Assembly (NCBI GenBank): GCA_030737835.1 | Contig: JAUJYN010000049.1 | Coordinates: 234,581 to 298,580, forward strand | Length of the DNA: 64,000 bases | Direction: 5' to 3' | Source: Acorus gramineus | Lineage: Eukaryota; Streptophyta; Magnoliopsida; Acorales; Acoraceae | In this document: positions 11,875 through 24,096 of the stretch, in pieces | Layout: every line of letters starts with the position of its first letter | How positions within the stretch are numbered: the first letter of the stretch is position 1 | The notes under the pieces: model-generated | Told to the model about the DNA's origin: nothing | Databases searched by the model: none | The model's input: only the letters and a program-made list of their open reading frames with translations | Made by a program: the position numbers and the translations under genes

Positions 11875-13256
11875 AAATTAGAATTATGACAAGAAATGGG
11901 AGTGTACCTAATATTATTATTTTTTTAATACTACAATGCATTTAATTTTTCTTCTTCAATGCTTTCCATCATCAAAATATTTTTTATTGTTTTTTTTTTC
12001 CGTGTTGCAAAACCGCATGGCATGACACACAGATGATATTCTTAATTTCATGTTTGCTTCAAATGAAACTACCCACCAAACCTCATTAACATCTTTAAAT
12101 TGTGATTTACCCTAAAAAGACTTCTTCAAAAACTGTCATTATACGCTAGAGTCTCCATCGATCGCATTCGAAAACGAATCGCTCACAATTGTTAACACTG
12201 ATCTCCCAACTTGCAAATGCAAGTTTATGATGGGAGACCAGTTTGCAAATCGCGATCTGTTGGGTCTCCCATCGACATCATCTATGATCTATGTGAATCT
12301 TCTGTGATTAATTATCCCTAATTTATTATTGAATTCTCCCTAATCTTTAGCTTCATTTGCCTTGTATTTGGTTTTCCTGATGGGGAGCAAGAGATGCATG
12401 TTCAACTTTCCTGTCTTGCTTATCACATTTATTAATTAACAAAGACTTCTTGAGTCATTGAGGTTAGTCATCTATGTTTTTTTTTTATAATGCATGAAAG
12501 ACCAATCCATCACAAGCTCAAACTCACAAGGCAATTAGGATCTATTTGAGAGATTGATCATTTAGATTAATCATATAATCCACTTGTGAAATGTTAAATA
12601 AAGTCAATTGGGCAATGTTTGTTAATAATTAAGCACATCAAAATCATTAGTTCGATCTTATCAAGTGAGGATAAATTCAAAGTCAAATGGGGAATTGTCT
12701 TGTTAATTATGCTTATGGACAAAGCCTTCGATTCGAAGATTCGAATAACAAGTTGGTGGAGGAAGAAACAATTATCAGATTTATGAATCACACAACATGT
12801 TCTATATTAAAAATAGATTTCTTAATCTAGCTACTAGGTTTTACTTACTTCTAAAATTCGTTTTGCAAGAACTTTTAGAGATCACAAACATATACGACAA
12901 TGATTTCGCGTGCAATGGAATTCGTTCTGAGTCAAGTTTTTAATTGATTAGCCATTTATTGGTTAATAGGTTAGTATAGATTCTGCTGAAGGGTTATGAA
13001 TTCAGCGTTTACTCCTACTAACAGAAAATATTTAATCAAGAAAACCATTACAAAAAATGGTTAGTAATTTAAAAAGTGAAGGGGAAAATTCACTGTATCT
13101 GAAAATGCCACACATCTCATCAATCAGTGAGCTAAGGATTACGGATCGATTAGATTGTTCGAGGACCAAGCACATTCGAGGAGGAGCTACTGACTGTAGC
13201 ATTCAAGGGTAGTACATGTTTGAAGACAAGGAGACCGGATCCAGCCAGGACTGGAT
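11875..13256. other. intergenic DNA, no gene recognised
   Basis: This stretch holds short inverted repeats around 12140-12290, with GGGAGACC/GGTCTCCC-type palindromes, and AT-rich sequence. The open frame at 12594-12791 on the - strand resembles nothing I know. Confidence 0.4.
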
Positions 13257-13520
13257 CCGATCAGTTCGGTTAGTCTCAAACTGGACGACGTAAAAATCGA
13301 ACCACATTACCTATAAATTGAACTACACAATCAATTATTGAATATATATTTTACTCTCCCATTGAATACTGATGATGCTTAGGAATTCATATTTTCTCCA
13401 ATAGCTTATTGTATACAATAGGAGAGTGAAATATATACCTAACAATTGGTTGTGTAGTTCAATTTATAAGTGGTGCGGTTCGATTTTCACGTCGTTCAGT
13501 TCGGTACTGACCGAACTGAC
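13257..13520. mobile_element. fold-back MITE, about 260 bp
   Basis: The left arm (CAGTTCGGTTAGT, then AAAAATCGAACCAC, then AATTGAACTACACAA) is repeated in reverse complement by the right arm (TTGTGTAGTTCAATTTATAA, then GGTTCGATTTTCACGTCG, ending ACTGACCGAACTG). The arms are about 115 bp with a short central loop. No certain target duplication is seen. It abuts the LTR that starts at 13524. Confidence 0.75.
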
Positions 13521-13523
13521 GGG

Positions 13524-13703
13524 TGTTAAAGAGTCATTATTAGGAGAATATTATATTTTTATTGTCATTATTGTGATATTATTAGTTTTCTAGTTTTTCT
13601 AGTTTCATTTTCTGATATTTTAGGTTTTCCTCTATGTATATATAAATAGAGCATTTGGCTCATCTAATATAATAACAAGAATTTCCTTTCCTTTATTCTA
13701 ACA
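13524..13703 (+). mobile_element. short Copia-like 5' LTR with primer-binding site
   Basis: A 180-bp segment beginning TGTTAAAGAG and ending TTCTAACA. It contains TATATATAAATAGAGC (TATA-like) near 13638. It is followed at once by TGATATCAAAACC, a mutated version of the initiator-Met primer site TGGTATCAGAGCC. This is the 5' end of a Copia-like or TRIM element. Its interior runs to about 14178, where an Athila-like LTR takes over. No matching 3' LTR is seen in the window. Confidence 0.7.
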
Positions 13704-14178
13704 TGATATCAAAACCTCCACATCAAAAACCCTAGATAAAAAAAAAGTTTTTCTTTCCCTTTCCCGCTCCGATTGAGGTCTTCAATCGGAGAGGGGGAGG
13801 ACTTTTGCTCGCGAGATTTAAAAGCTCTACCTTGCACCATCACGCACATTCCCACGCCTTCGCGCTTCTCTACATACCATCATGCGCCTCACGGCGCCTT
13901 CGTGCGTCATCGTGCGCCTCCCCGAGCCACCGTGCTCCATCATCGCACCTGTCGTGCCTTGCCGACGTGCCCAGCTGTCGTGCCCTACCAGCCCAGCTAG
14001 CCCTTGCGCATTGCTGCCTACCAGCCCTGCCATTGTGCCCTGCTCGCCCCGCCATCGCGCCCTGCCAGCCCTGCCATTGTGCCCTGCTTACCCTGCCGTC
14101 GCTCCCTGCCAGCCCAGTCAGCCCTGCCGACGTGCCCTGCCAGCCCAGCCAGCCCTCGCGCATCGCTGCCTACCAGCC
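13704..14178. repeat. Copia leader plus GC-rich CCAGCCCTGCC-type minisatellite
   Basis: After the primer site there is leader-like sequence to about 13960. Then comes an irregular C-rich array of CAGCCCTGCC and CAGCCCAGC units, with CGCGCATYGCTGCCTACCAGCCCT repeated at both ends (near 14005 and 14158). Overlapping open frames on both strands are a by-product of the low-complexity sequence. A gag gene is not recognisable. Confidence 0.6.
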
Positions 14179-15737
14179 CTTTAAGCGTATTATTTGTACA
14201 TTTAAGCCCCTTAATTTAGTTTTTTATTTTCTAATTTTATGTGTAATAATGACTAATATTCAGAATTTATTTGTTATTGCGGGTAATTGAGATAAATGAT
14301 GATTATCAATGCAAAATATCATTTAAAGATATGAATGAGAATCAAGAGGATTCTTGAAGATTCAAAATTATGCTAGATAAAGATTTGGTGAAGGGAGAAT
14401 CAAAAATCAAAATCCAATAAAATATTCTTCAAATTAATGTTAAAACCGTCCCACTATTTTGACCATAACTTTTGCCTCAAGTATCGTATTGTGGCCCAAA
14501 ATATGGCGTTGAAAATATATTTTCAAGATCTACAAATCAATGTTTCATGAATATTTTGCAATTCCACCTTATTAGGGGTCACAAATTCATCCAAAGATTA
14601 TGCAGAAAATTAATGACGGGAATGAAAGATTTTACCTTCTAAACTTGTCAAATATTCATATGAGGAAAGTTGATGGCCAATCTTGATCATCCAATTCATT
14701 GCAAATCAATGGTCGAGATTCAAGGATGGAGGCTATAAAAGGAACACATATGAAGCCAAGAAAAAGCATCAAACAAGGAGGCACAAGGAACAACCAAAGG
14801 AGAAAGATTCAATAGTTTTTTTTCTTCATATTCTTGTATTCTATTAGATCTGAATTTTTATATTAGTTTTTGTGTTTTTATTTTCAGAATTTTTTTATAT
14901 AATATGGTTTCTTTTATTTTTCTTTTTTTTAGTTTGACCATGTCTAGCTAAATCTTCAACTAGGGTTGAAGATGAAACCATGCAATGCTAGTTTAAGATT
15001 TTGTATTTAGATCTGAATTCTTCATATTGTTTGCTTTATTGAGTATCAATCTCTCATTCAATTCGCTTTTGAAACCTTTTATGCGAATTTCTTATTACTT
15101 TCTTTAAAAATCTCTTGTATTTGATTTGATCAAATATGCTTTGATTGAGTTCTCTGATATTTTATGCTCTTCCTAACAAGTTGAATATTGAGTTAGTAGA
15201 TTTTATAAAGGGAAGGGAGATAGATCATTATATTGGGTTTTCATAAATCAAGGTTTTTAATGATAAAATCATCTTCAAGGATCTCGTGTTTAGGGTTTGA
15301 TAGGGTATACTTGATTAACTATTTTGATATCTTCTTCTTTTCCTAAAGTGTGAATATTGAGATGATTGTTTTGATTTTAAAACTGATTTTATGAAATAAT
15401 TAATATGATTTTAAATATTTATTTTTCGATTGGTATTTGATTAACGTCAATATTGATTGAGTTATATGATTGAGTTTCATATTTGAATATAAACCGTAAA
15501 TTGGTATTGCATGGTGGATTCTAAAACCCTAATTATCTTTTTATATTAATATTCGCTTTTAAAAAAATAATTAAAAAATAAACCTTCATCAATCTTCCTT
15601 TTTAGTTTGATTAGTTAAATCAATTAATAATTTAATTTGAACAATTCTCTGTGGATCGACCCGTATTTGCTAGATCTATACTTCTGTAACGATCCGTGCA
15701 CTTGCGGTAATTAATAATAACTTAAAAAATTCAATCA
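14179..15737 (+). mobile_element. Athila-like Gypsy LTR, degraded left end
   Basis: Over its whole length this segment is homologous to the LTR arms at 54668-56204 and 56288-57812. Shared landmarks are the TTTTGCCTCAAGTATC block, CTAAATCTTCAACTAGGG, and the terminal AACGATCCGTGCACTTGCGG followed by CAATCA. The expected first bases TGA are replaced, so the U3 end is slightly eroded. After the LTR comes AGTTTTTG, the start of the linker to the primer site, which then breaks off. See the next feature for an inverted remnant. Confidence 0.85.
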
Positions 15738-15758
15738 AGTTTTTGAGTGGTCATTATT

Positions 15759-15803
15759 AATAATAAAAATTCTGAATATTAATCATTATTACACATAAAT
15801 TAA
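15759..15803 (-). repeat. inverted U3 remnant of the Athila-like LTR
   Basis: About 37 bases around TTCTGAATATTAATCATTATT and ACACATAAATTA are the reverse complement of the U3 part of the same LTR at about 14236-14272, with only a couple of mismatches. It lies about 20 bp beyond the U5 end. This is what a palindromic LTR pair like the one at 54668-57812 would leave after losing most of its second arm. Confidence 0.6.
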
Positions 15804-17059
15804 CGACAATCAAGTCTTAACAGGAAGCACCTCACCTAGTTCATCGAGGAAAGAACAAGCCCGAATTCAATTGTCCGTGAGCTAAACAAGTCAGCAAACC
15901 AACTGTAACGGAGATGTCACAAAATGTTGTATTAGTTAATGGCCTCAACTTGTCTGGGAAGTCGTACAAGATGTCAAGAAACGTGTAATTTTTATTAAAG
16001 AAAAACTGTAATTGTTTTTTTTTATAAATCTATGATTGGTAATATTTGAAATATCTCTAATTACTTTATATGGTTTGCAATGTGATTTTTTTTATAAAAA
16101 AAATCTATTTTTCATAAACCCTAAATGAACAAGTTAAATAAATGAACAAACCATCATTTTCATCTAACTAAAGACTTATTGCATAATTTAAGGTTATATT
16201 TAAGATGCTCTATTTATTAACAAACAAAATATGGTAATTGTCTTCATGATAAGCTTGGGTAAGATCTAAGATGGCATGACATACTAAATCTTTTCTTGGT
16301 GTGATGATAGACGTACACCCTCTTTAGTGAGAGGATTTAAATTTGAGTTTTATCGCTTGCTAATAGAGGAAAATTTGATCAAGAAAAAAAACTTACAAAA
16401 AAGAAAAGAAAAGAAGATGGCAATATGAATGATGACTTTGATAATGCTACATTGAACATAAGAAGGGTGGAATAATTTTCCCTATTTTTTTTCCCTAATT
16501 AACACATCGGATATGGCACTGCAAAAAGTATAGTTTCCGTGGTAGCAGACACCCCTTTCATAAGAGAGGCCTATTCTCAAGACTTAGGAGTGAAAAAAAA
16601 AAATGATTTTTTTAAAATTATATATTATTTTATTGAAGTACATATTGTTATATGAAATGAAATATATATTAAGATATAATATAATATAATAACACAGCAT
16701 ATACTTATGCTATTATAATGTATGAGATTGAAAGACAAAAAAAATGCGAAACGGATCCGCTTTGGTTCTTATAGTATGTTTGTGGGCCAACAATGATCAG
16801 TCTCCATTGTACCCATAAGCGGATGGGATTTGTAGTCCATTAAATTTTATAATGGCTCTATGTCGGGTGGAATAAATCCGAAGCTCAACAAGATCCATGG
16901 ATAATGATCAGCCTCAAATTTAAATAGTTTATTTTTTATATTTTTTTTTACCATCCAAAATACAGTCCTACATATCTCATTACAAATCCAGTGAAACATA
17001 TATATCGTTAGTTTAGTTTTTTCTTACACTTATTAACAATTTATTCTATTTTGAAAACA
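15804..17059. other. AT-rich intergenic DNA
   Basis: No gene is recognised. A piece near 16300-16385 (GTGAGAGGATTTAAATTTGAG, GCTAATAGAGG) resembles, in reverse complement, the piece at 950-1025 and may be a dispersed SINE-like repeat. A dispersed AT-rich repeat piece lies at 16620-16745. Confidence 0.4.
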
Positions 17060-17423
17060 AAACCTTTGTTACAAAACCTAAAGAGCCGCCGGCTCTGCCT
17101 AAAAAGGCATCTCCAGTCGGCTCTTCCTCTGTGACTTCATGTAAGGCTCCTCCTCCTAGGGGAGGGACCCTTGAAAGCATATTCAATGCTTTTAACATGA
17201 AATCCATGGAAGTTAAGGTGAGCACTTCCTCAGCATCTACTGCTCCAGCTCTCTCTCTCCCCCCCCCCCCCATCCTCTCAACCATCTGCTCTGTCCCCCC
17301 CTCCCTCTCAACCTACAGGCCCCCAAAATACACCTAAACCTCCCCCCAACTCCAATTCAGCCCCACCCACTAAATCAGTGAAAACAGATCATCCCACACA
17401 ACCTTCCGGCCTAGCTCCCTACT

Positions 17424-18709
17424 TTGGCTTGCCCTGTTCCGCCACCCAAGGAGTCTTTCCCTGCTCTTCCTGTTCGAAAGAAGAGGAAACCAGTGGCTGT
17501 TCCACCACCATCGGCTTCCCAACTAGTTAAAAGCTGTGGCTCTCTCCTCCAAAGAGAATCATCTCAGTCGAAATCTGGTTCGCTGAAGTATATTGAACCA
17601 ACCATGGACGGAACACTCCCTGTGGCATCACTCAAACCTAAGGCTTTTGCGAAGAACATCAAGCAATGGGACCACGCGGTGGTAGGCTACGTCATTGGTA
17701 AGCTACCTGTTTATACCCCCTTCATGCAATTCTTATAGAAATTATGGAGGCTCAAAGGGAATTTCAACTTTTTCTTCACGGGAATGGGTTCTTCACTATA
17801 AAATTCGATCTTGCTGAAGATCTAAACCTGGTATTGGAGTGCGGTCCATGGACTATGGATCACCGTCCCTTTATCCTTCGAAAATGGTCATTGGAAGTGC
17901 GTATGGAACAAGAATGCCTGAGTAGCATCCCAATATGGATCCGATTACCTAACCTTCCCCTTCACTTGTGGGAGGAGGACTGCCTAAGCTGCATTGGCAG
18001 TACTATTGGGGTGCCTCTATATGCAGACTCAGCCACGCTACGATGTAGTAGAGCATCATATACTCGCATATGTGTGGAGGTTCAGGCTAATAAGGTCCTC
18101 CCAGATTCAGTATTAGTCGACCTCTCACTGGGCCTCAGAGAAACTTTCAAAGTTGATAATGATTGGAAGCCAACGGCATGCAAGTTTTGCCAAACCTTCA
18201 GTCATGATGATGCTCGTTGCATAATGAAGCCAGCCATGCCAACAACAAGTTTTGCTAAGTTAAGTAAAGCAGCCAGTGGTGATCCTCAACCAAAAGGAAA
18301 GGAGAAAATGTTAGGAGTTTGGCAAGAAGTTCACAAGGCACACTCTAATAGCAATTCTAAACTAATGTCAGATGCCATGAAAGCTACCACTCCCTCCTCT
18401 AATCAGGGGAGAAAAAATGTCACTCTTCAACCAAATCAATTTTGCCTCCTACAATGCCAAGACTCGGCTAAAGAATTGGTCCAAGCTAACTTGGAGCAGT
18501 GTACTACATCTGACCCAATTGTCATAGAAGAGGAGCAGAGGGAGCAAGGGCAGCAGGTCCTATGTGATTTGCAGGGCAAGATTCTACAAGGGCAGCAGGT
18601 AGAACAGGAGCAAGAGCAGCTCAATGATCTGGCCCAAGACTATGTCTCTTCTGCAGGCACTAGCAATGGCACGTCTTCTACTAAGGATAGATCTGGAGGT
18701 CCCCCTTAG
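17424..18709 (+). pseudogene. LINE ORF1 (RNA-binding, DUF4283-like with zinc knuckle)
   Basis: ORF1 proteins of plant L1 elements bind element RNA. Residues like WDHAVVGYVIGKLP and CGPWTMDHRPFILRKW match the usual N-terminal domain. An intact CX2CX4HX4C knuckle (CKFCQTFSHDDARC) lies near 18181-18222. The frame is broken by a stop at about 17736 and a shift just after it, so the two halves lie in different frames. The C-terminal part is rich in Q and E and degenerates past 18709. Confidence 0.8.
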
Positions 18710-19043
18710 GAACAAATCTTAGCAGACCTCACTCCCACAGTTACACCTGTCACCTTGTTGACCATTTCTAGTGGTAAAATTGCAGGGGATGATAGAACTC
18801 AATCATCAATTGCAAGAATTGGAAAACCTCTGTCGGCTACTAAATCCGTCAAGCAAAATAAGAAGGAAAAGAAGAAACTCTAGCAACTTCAAAACCTCTC
18901 CTCTATCAAAGAGTTCTTTTGAGAGCTTGAAGAAGTAAATCCCATAGATGAAAAGAGCACATCTATTCCTCCATCAACTAGTCCCTCCTATGGTGGGGTT
19001 GGGAGGAATTCAACATAACCCTCCCCCCTCCCTACTGTTTTAT

Positions 19044-19582
19044 ATGGAGAACATTTTTTTGAATGTTCGAGGTTTGATGGGAGGAGCAAAACAACTCGAA
19101 CTAAGCAATTTTTTGAAGACTCACAAGCCCTCTTTTGTGAGCCTACTAGAGACTAAGCTCAATGATACCAGGTTCATAAACCTCTCCAAGAAGTTAAAAG
19201 GTTTCAATAAGTCTTTCTTAGCACCAGATGACAGAATCTGTTTATTTTGGAACAGCGACTTGGTGGAAATTATCATTTTGGATCACTCTACACAACATGT
19301 ACATTGTCGCGTCTCTTGTAAACGTTCTAGGGTATCCTTCTTTGGAACTTCAATTTACGCCTCCAATCTATATGCTGAAAGGCATCATTTGTGGCATACA
19401 ATAGTTAGAATCTCTGAAACTGTGATCTCCTCCCCATGGATTGTTGGGGAGACTTCAATGAAGTCCGATACAGTAATGAAAAATCTGGTGGGCGGCCAGC
19501 TCATGTAAGGAGGTTGCGCAAATTCAATTCCTGTATACAAAGTTGTAGCCTGCAAGATTTAAAGGCAATCAGACACACCCTT
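19044..19582 (+). pseudogene. LINE ORF2 apurinic-type endonuclease, N-terminal part
   Basis: This domain nicks target DNA to start target-primed reverse transcription. Family motifs are visible: NVRGL near the start, LLETKL (catalytic E), IYASN, and PWIVG then DFNEV. A 2-base disturbance near 19445 shifts the frame between PWIVG and DFNEV. The domain ends abruptly at the Gypsy LTR junction at 19582/19583, before the reverse-transcriptase domain. Confidence 0.8.
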
Positions 19583-20352
19583 TGTCACGCCCCAGGGCGG
19601 CCAACCCCGGGACGCGGCAAATGTATATATATCATATCAGAAACCTACACAGGAGGTCAAATACATATACGCTAAACCACAGATAAAAATGACAACATAG
19701 ATCAAACAAGGCTGACATAATATATACACAATATAGCGGAAGCAAAACTGAGTCTGTAACCCAAAACATATTACAGACTCGATTCACAATCATACGTCCT
19801 GTGAGAGCCAATATACACAAATACAACTGAATATATACAACACGTGCTCAGCACGGAAATACAATACATACAGCCAAGAAAAGGGATGCTGATAGCCTCT
19901 GGCACTCGCGGACGTAGCGCTGCTCCGCTACTGAAGGAATCCCTCGGAAAGCTCCAACTGCTGCTCCGGCTCCAGCTCAGGCTCAGTGGCAACTGGGGAA
20001 AAACATATGCGAGGGGTGAGCCACACGCTCAGTGAACGGCACAACCCATGCATCACAGACAATATTGACCACAACATATTAATCCAGCTATTCGTCCCGC
20101 CTCTAAGGGGCAGGAACAACATAAACATTAATCCATTCTAATCCACAATTTCCATAACCCAGATCATACCCTCACCCTTACCCCTCAACAAGGGACTCAG
20201 GATATTGGGACTTACAATCATCCATAAACAAACCAGCGGGTCGCTCATCGCCAACCCACTACACCCTCACCCTCACCCTACCACGGGTGACATAGGATTT
20301 TGGGACTGACTAGGCTGTTGGTCACCCTTAGTCCACCGGTAGTCTCTCCTCC
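19583..20352 (-). mobile_element. Gypsy LTR fragment, 3' half, inverted
   Basis: This is the U5-side half of the large Gypsy LTR described at 42756-46151, in reverse orientation. It starts with TGTCACGCCCCAGGGCGGCC, the reverse complement of the LTR 3' end. Its first 680 bp form an inverted repeat with 21050-21730. Near 20352 the sequence switches to forward-oriented LTR. Confidence 0.85.
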
Positions 20353-21730
20353 TAGACCCCTCAAACCAAGAAACCTAAAGCACGGGAAGTGTAGATCGGA
20401 TCCCGATCTACGCTCCGGTGTCTTCAAATCCAAGTTCCGGCGATCCTAGCCTCCCCGACCTCCCCTCTTTGTCCTCTGATTTGGCCCGTTTCGAAGGCCA
20501 AGGTAGATCGGGGCGTGAGAAGGCCGTTGGGAAGGGTTTCGGTGCGCGGAGAGCAACCGGACTTCCTCCCCCTCGGTAAGCTTCTTTCCCTCCTTTTTCT
20601 TGTTTAGATGATTGCTAGGGGGGGTTTTTGTGTTTGGGGGTGGTCGGCGGCAGTGGGGGTCGTCGGAGGGTGGTCGGAGGTGGTCGGCGGTCGTGGGAGG
20701 GGCGGTGGAGGCGCTCGAGCAGTGGCGGGCCCTGTTCCGGGCAGCAGGCAGCAGCGGCAGCGGCCCAGGCAGCGCGCAGGCTGGGCGCGTGCGGGGATGC
20801 GCGTGCGCGCGCAGGCGTGCGTGCGCGCGGGCGTGCGCGGGTCTGGTGCGAGGTGCTGGTCGTGCTAGGCGCACGGGACGGGCTGGCAGTGCTGGCGTGC
20901 TCGGGCTGGGGGCCTCAGGCAGCACCGGCAGCGAGCGCAGGGGGCTGGCTGGGCGTGCGCGCGTGCGTGCGCGCGAGCGTGCGCGCGGGCGTGCGCGCGG
21001 GCGTGCGCTCGGGGGAGCTGGTCGTGCGGGTGCCGTGTGCGAGGGGCTGGTGAAGTGGGTTGGCGATGAGCGACCCGCTGGTTTTGTTTATGGATGATTG
21101 TAAGTCCCAATATCCTGAGTCCCTTGTTGAGGGTAAGGGTGAGGGTATGATCTGGGTTATGGAAATTGTGGATTAGAATGGATTAATGTTTATGTTGTTC
21201 CTGCCCCTTAGAGGCGGGACGAATAGCTGGATTAATATGTTGTGGTCAATATCGTCTGTGATGCACGGGTTGTGCCGTTCACTGAGCGTGTGGCTCACCC
21301 CTCGCATATGTTTTTCCCCAGTTGCCACTGAGCCTGAGCTGGAGCCGGAGCAGCAGTTGGAGCTTTCCGAGGGATTCCTTCAGTAGCGGAGCAGCGCTAC
21401 GTCCGCGAGTGCCAGAGGCTATCAGCATCCCTTTTCTTGGCTGTATGTATTGTATTTCCGTGCTGAGCACGTGTTGTATATATTCAGTTGTATTGGTGTA
21501 TATTGGCTCTCACAGGACGTATGATTGTGTATCGAGTCTGTAATATGTTTTGGGTTACAGACTCAGTTTTAGCTTCCGCTATATTGTGTATATATTATGT
21601 CAGCCTTGTTTGATCTATGTTGTCATTTTTATCTGTGGTTTAGAGTATATATATTTGACCTCCTGTGTAGGTTTCTGATATGATATATACACCTGCCGCG
21701 TCCCAGGGTTGGCCGCCCTGGGGCGTGACA
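20353..21730 (+). mobile_element. Gypsy LTR fragment, internally deleted
   Basis: Forward-oriented LTR sequence from the leader (GTAGATCGGATCCCGATCTAC), through the GTAAGC donor-like site at about 20576 and the GC-rich block (20620-21045), then directly to the 3' end GGGGCGTGACA at 21730. The acceptor region and mid-LTR are missing, so the join near 21046 is a deletion or a recombination. It forms a palindrome with 19583-20265 about a centre near 20657. Confidence 0.8.
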
Positions 21731-23161
21731 AGTTTGGGACGCGCTACATGCCTTTGAGCGTGTACCGTCCTCCCCTGGGGCACATAGTTGGTATTAACTG
21801 TTTTTATTATAATCCATGTAAGCATGATGTGTGTGTAGAATGCATGCCACCCTAGACTTGTATGTTAGGGACTTGCACCCTTAGGATTTGTGCATGAGCC
21901 GTGCATCCTGTCACCCCGCTATCATGCTAGGAAAGCCCTGACCTATGCATGCGTCCTATTAGTTTGATTTATTTAATTAAATGCAAGCTTTAACATTGTT
22001 AGCATGCTTTGGGGAATATGAGGGGGCCTTGCGAGGTTAACATTGAGACCCGGGTTAGGGTACTCCGTGTTCCTTGTTTGGTTGGCGGGATGTCCTACAT
22101 CGGGACCTCAGGTTGCCCTCCCAAGGTCTCTTTTCCTCATTTTATCTTATTTATTTCCCCGCATCTTGGTTATGCGCGCTGGAGGAATTCTGAAAGAATT
22201 CAAGACATTAGAGTTGTAGAGATGTGCTGTCAGCGGATCCGAGTGGATCATATGCGATGGATAGGCTGTTCTGTTCCCTCCGTTGGATACGTGTAGAGAC
22301 TACCCCGGCGTTGGAAAGGTTGTCCCGTGCAGGGGCTTCCATCAGTAGGCGCCTCCTGATTTGGTAGAAGGACTGCGCCGAACGTGGGAGTGGCCAAACG
22401 ACCTACGGAGTGGGGAGAGATTATCGGTGGACCGAGGGTGACCAATAGCCTAGTCAGTCCCAAGAGCCTATGTCACCTATTGAGGGGTGAGGGTGAGGGT
22501 ATGGTGGGCCGGCGATGCGGTGACCCACTGGATTGTGTAAGGATGATTATCAACCTATTAAGTCCCAACATCCTTGGTCACCTATTGAGGGTGAGGGTGA
22601 GGGTGAGGGTATGGCGGTTCGGCGATGTGACGAACCCCCGGATTTGTGATATTTATGCCACTTTGAGGCTAGTGATTTGATTAAATGTGGTTAATATGAA
22701 CTGTATGCATGGGTTGTGCTATTCACTGAGCGTGTGGCTCACCCCTCGCATAAAATCTTTTCAGTGATTACCGAGGAGGATTTGAAGGAGGAGCTTCCCG
22801 AGCGACTACACCAGTAGCGGAGTAGCGCCACGTCCCTCGAGTTTTGAGGCCATCAGCATCCTTCTCTTTGTTGTATGTATATATTTCTGTGCTTGGGCAC
22901 CTAGTTTGGATTACGTATGGATTGTATTTGTATGTGTATATGGACATGTTGGCTCTCACAGGACATATGATTATGTATCGAGTCTGTAGTATATTTTGAT
23001 TACAGATTCAGTCTTTTTTTTAGCTTCCGCATTTGGTGTATAGCCCTGCTTTATCTATGTTGTCATATTAGCTGTTGTGTGAGTATGTTATTGAACTCCT
23101 GTTTACTGATATCATATATACACTTGCCGCGTCCCGGGGACGGCCGCCCTGGGGCGTGACA
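21731..23161 (+). mobile_element. Gypsy LTR fragment, 3' half, direct
   Basis: This picks up the LTR just after the position equivalent to CCCAG/TTTGGG in the copy at 60829-63939 and runs to the LTR 3' end GGGGCGTGACA. It contains two GGGTGAGGGTGAGGG repeat units near 22490 and 22590. The LINE resumes at 23162. No target duplication links 19578-19582 with 23162-23166, which fits a rearranged rather than simple insertion. Confidence 0.8.
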
Positions 23162-24096
23162 AGATTAATCACCTTGTGGATATAGGATTTGTTGGAGAAT
23201 TTGTTAAGGGCCGATTGAATGTCTCCCATCTGGGGTTCGCTGATGACTTGTTAGTGTTCACAAACACATCCCCTTCCACTGCCTTGGCCCTTCAAGTACT
23301 TTTTGGTCAATTTGCGAGACTGTCAGGCTTATCTCTCAACACTACAAAGAGTCAGATTTTTGCATGTGGGGGTCCCTCTTCATTGCAGTTTTCCCAATTA
23401 ATGAATATTGGTCTTCATGCTCTCCCTGTGTGCTATCTTGGACTTCCCCTCTTTCATGGATCTCTCAACAGTAAACTTTGCCAACCCCTTATTGATAAAA
23501 TAAGGAAGAAAATCTCCTCATGGGTGGATCATTCTCTTTCCAAGGCTGGAAGAGCGGAATTAATCAGATCAGTGCTCTCCTCATATCAGATTTTTTGGTC
23601 TTCAGCATTCAAGCTTCCCCGTAGAACTCAGAAAGATATTGAAAAATTATTCAGAGAATTTTTCTGGCAAGGAAACTCGCATGAACGAAAGGCGCACCAA
23701 GTCAACTGGAACACAATTTGTAAACCCTTTCAGGAGGGAGGATTAAGCATCAAACACATTAGTGACTGGTCCAAGGGATCTACAGGGGTTCTTTTTTGGG
23801 AAATTGCAAGTCAAAATCATTCCATATGGGTGCAATGGATGACAAACAGGTATCTCAGAAAAGACAGCATATGGAAAGTGAAACCACACTCTGGTTGCTC
23901 TTCTTCGTGGGTCTCCATAATCCAGGCAAGAAACTGGATACAACCCAAGGTCCAATATCTCATTTTTGAAGGAGCATCGATTAGTTTGTGGTTTGATCCT
24001 TGGATAAATGCCAGAAGGCTTGAAGCGATTTTAGGGCGTGTAACCTATGATTGGGGCCCTCCTAAAGTAGCCAAGGTGGCTGCATTCATTCGATAG
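23162..24096 (+). pseudogene. LINE ORF2 reverse transcriptase, C-terminal part
   Basis: An open frame of about 300 codons carrying the FADDLLVF catalytic box (RT motif C). Next come LSLNTTKSQIF, YLGLPLFHGSL, LSKAGRAELIRSVLSSYQIFW and the W-rich thumb region FREFFWQG. These are typical of plant L1 RT after the catalytic box. RT motifs upstream of FADD are missing. The frame stops at 24096 but homology continues. Confidence 0.85.

Noticed and set aside
12594-12791. 65-codon minus-strand open frame
   Set aside because: AT-rich, no motif and no neighbouring coding signal.
13773-14290. Open frames of up to 161 codons in the C-rich array
   Set aside because: Low-complexity repeats give open frames on both strands. 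No domain or conserved motif is seen.
20446-21110. Long overlapping open frames on both strands, rich in R, A, P and G
   Set aside because: They arise from the GC-rich, repetitive LTR block where stop codons are rare. The same happens at 43173-44443, 52881-53765 and 62317-63349, and the peptides are not conserved between copies.
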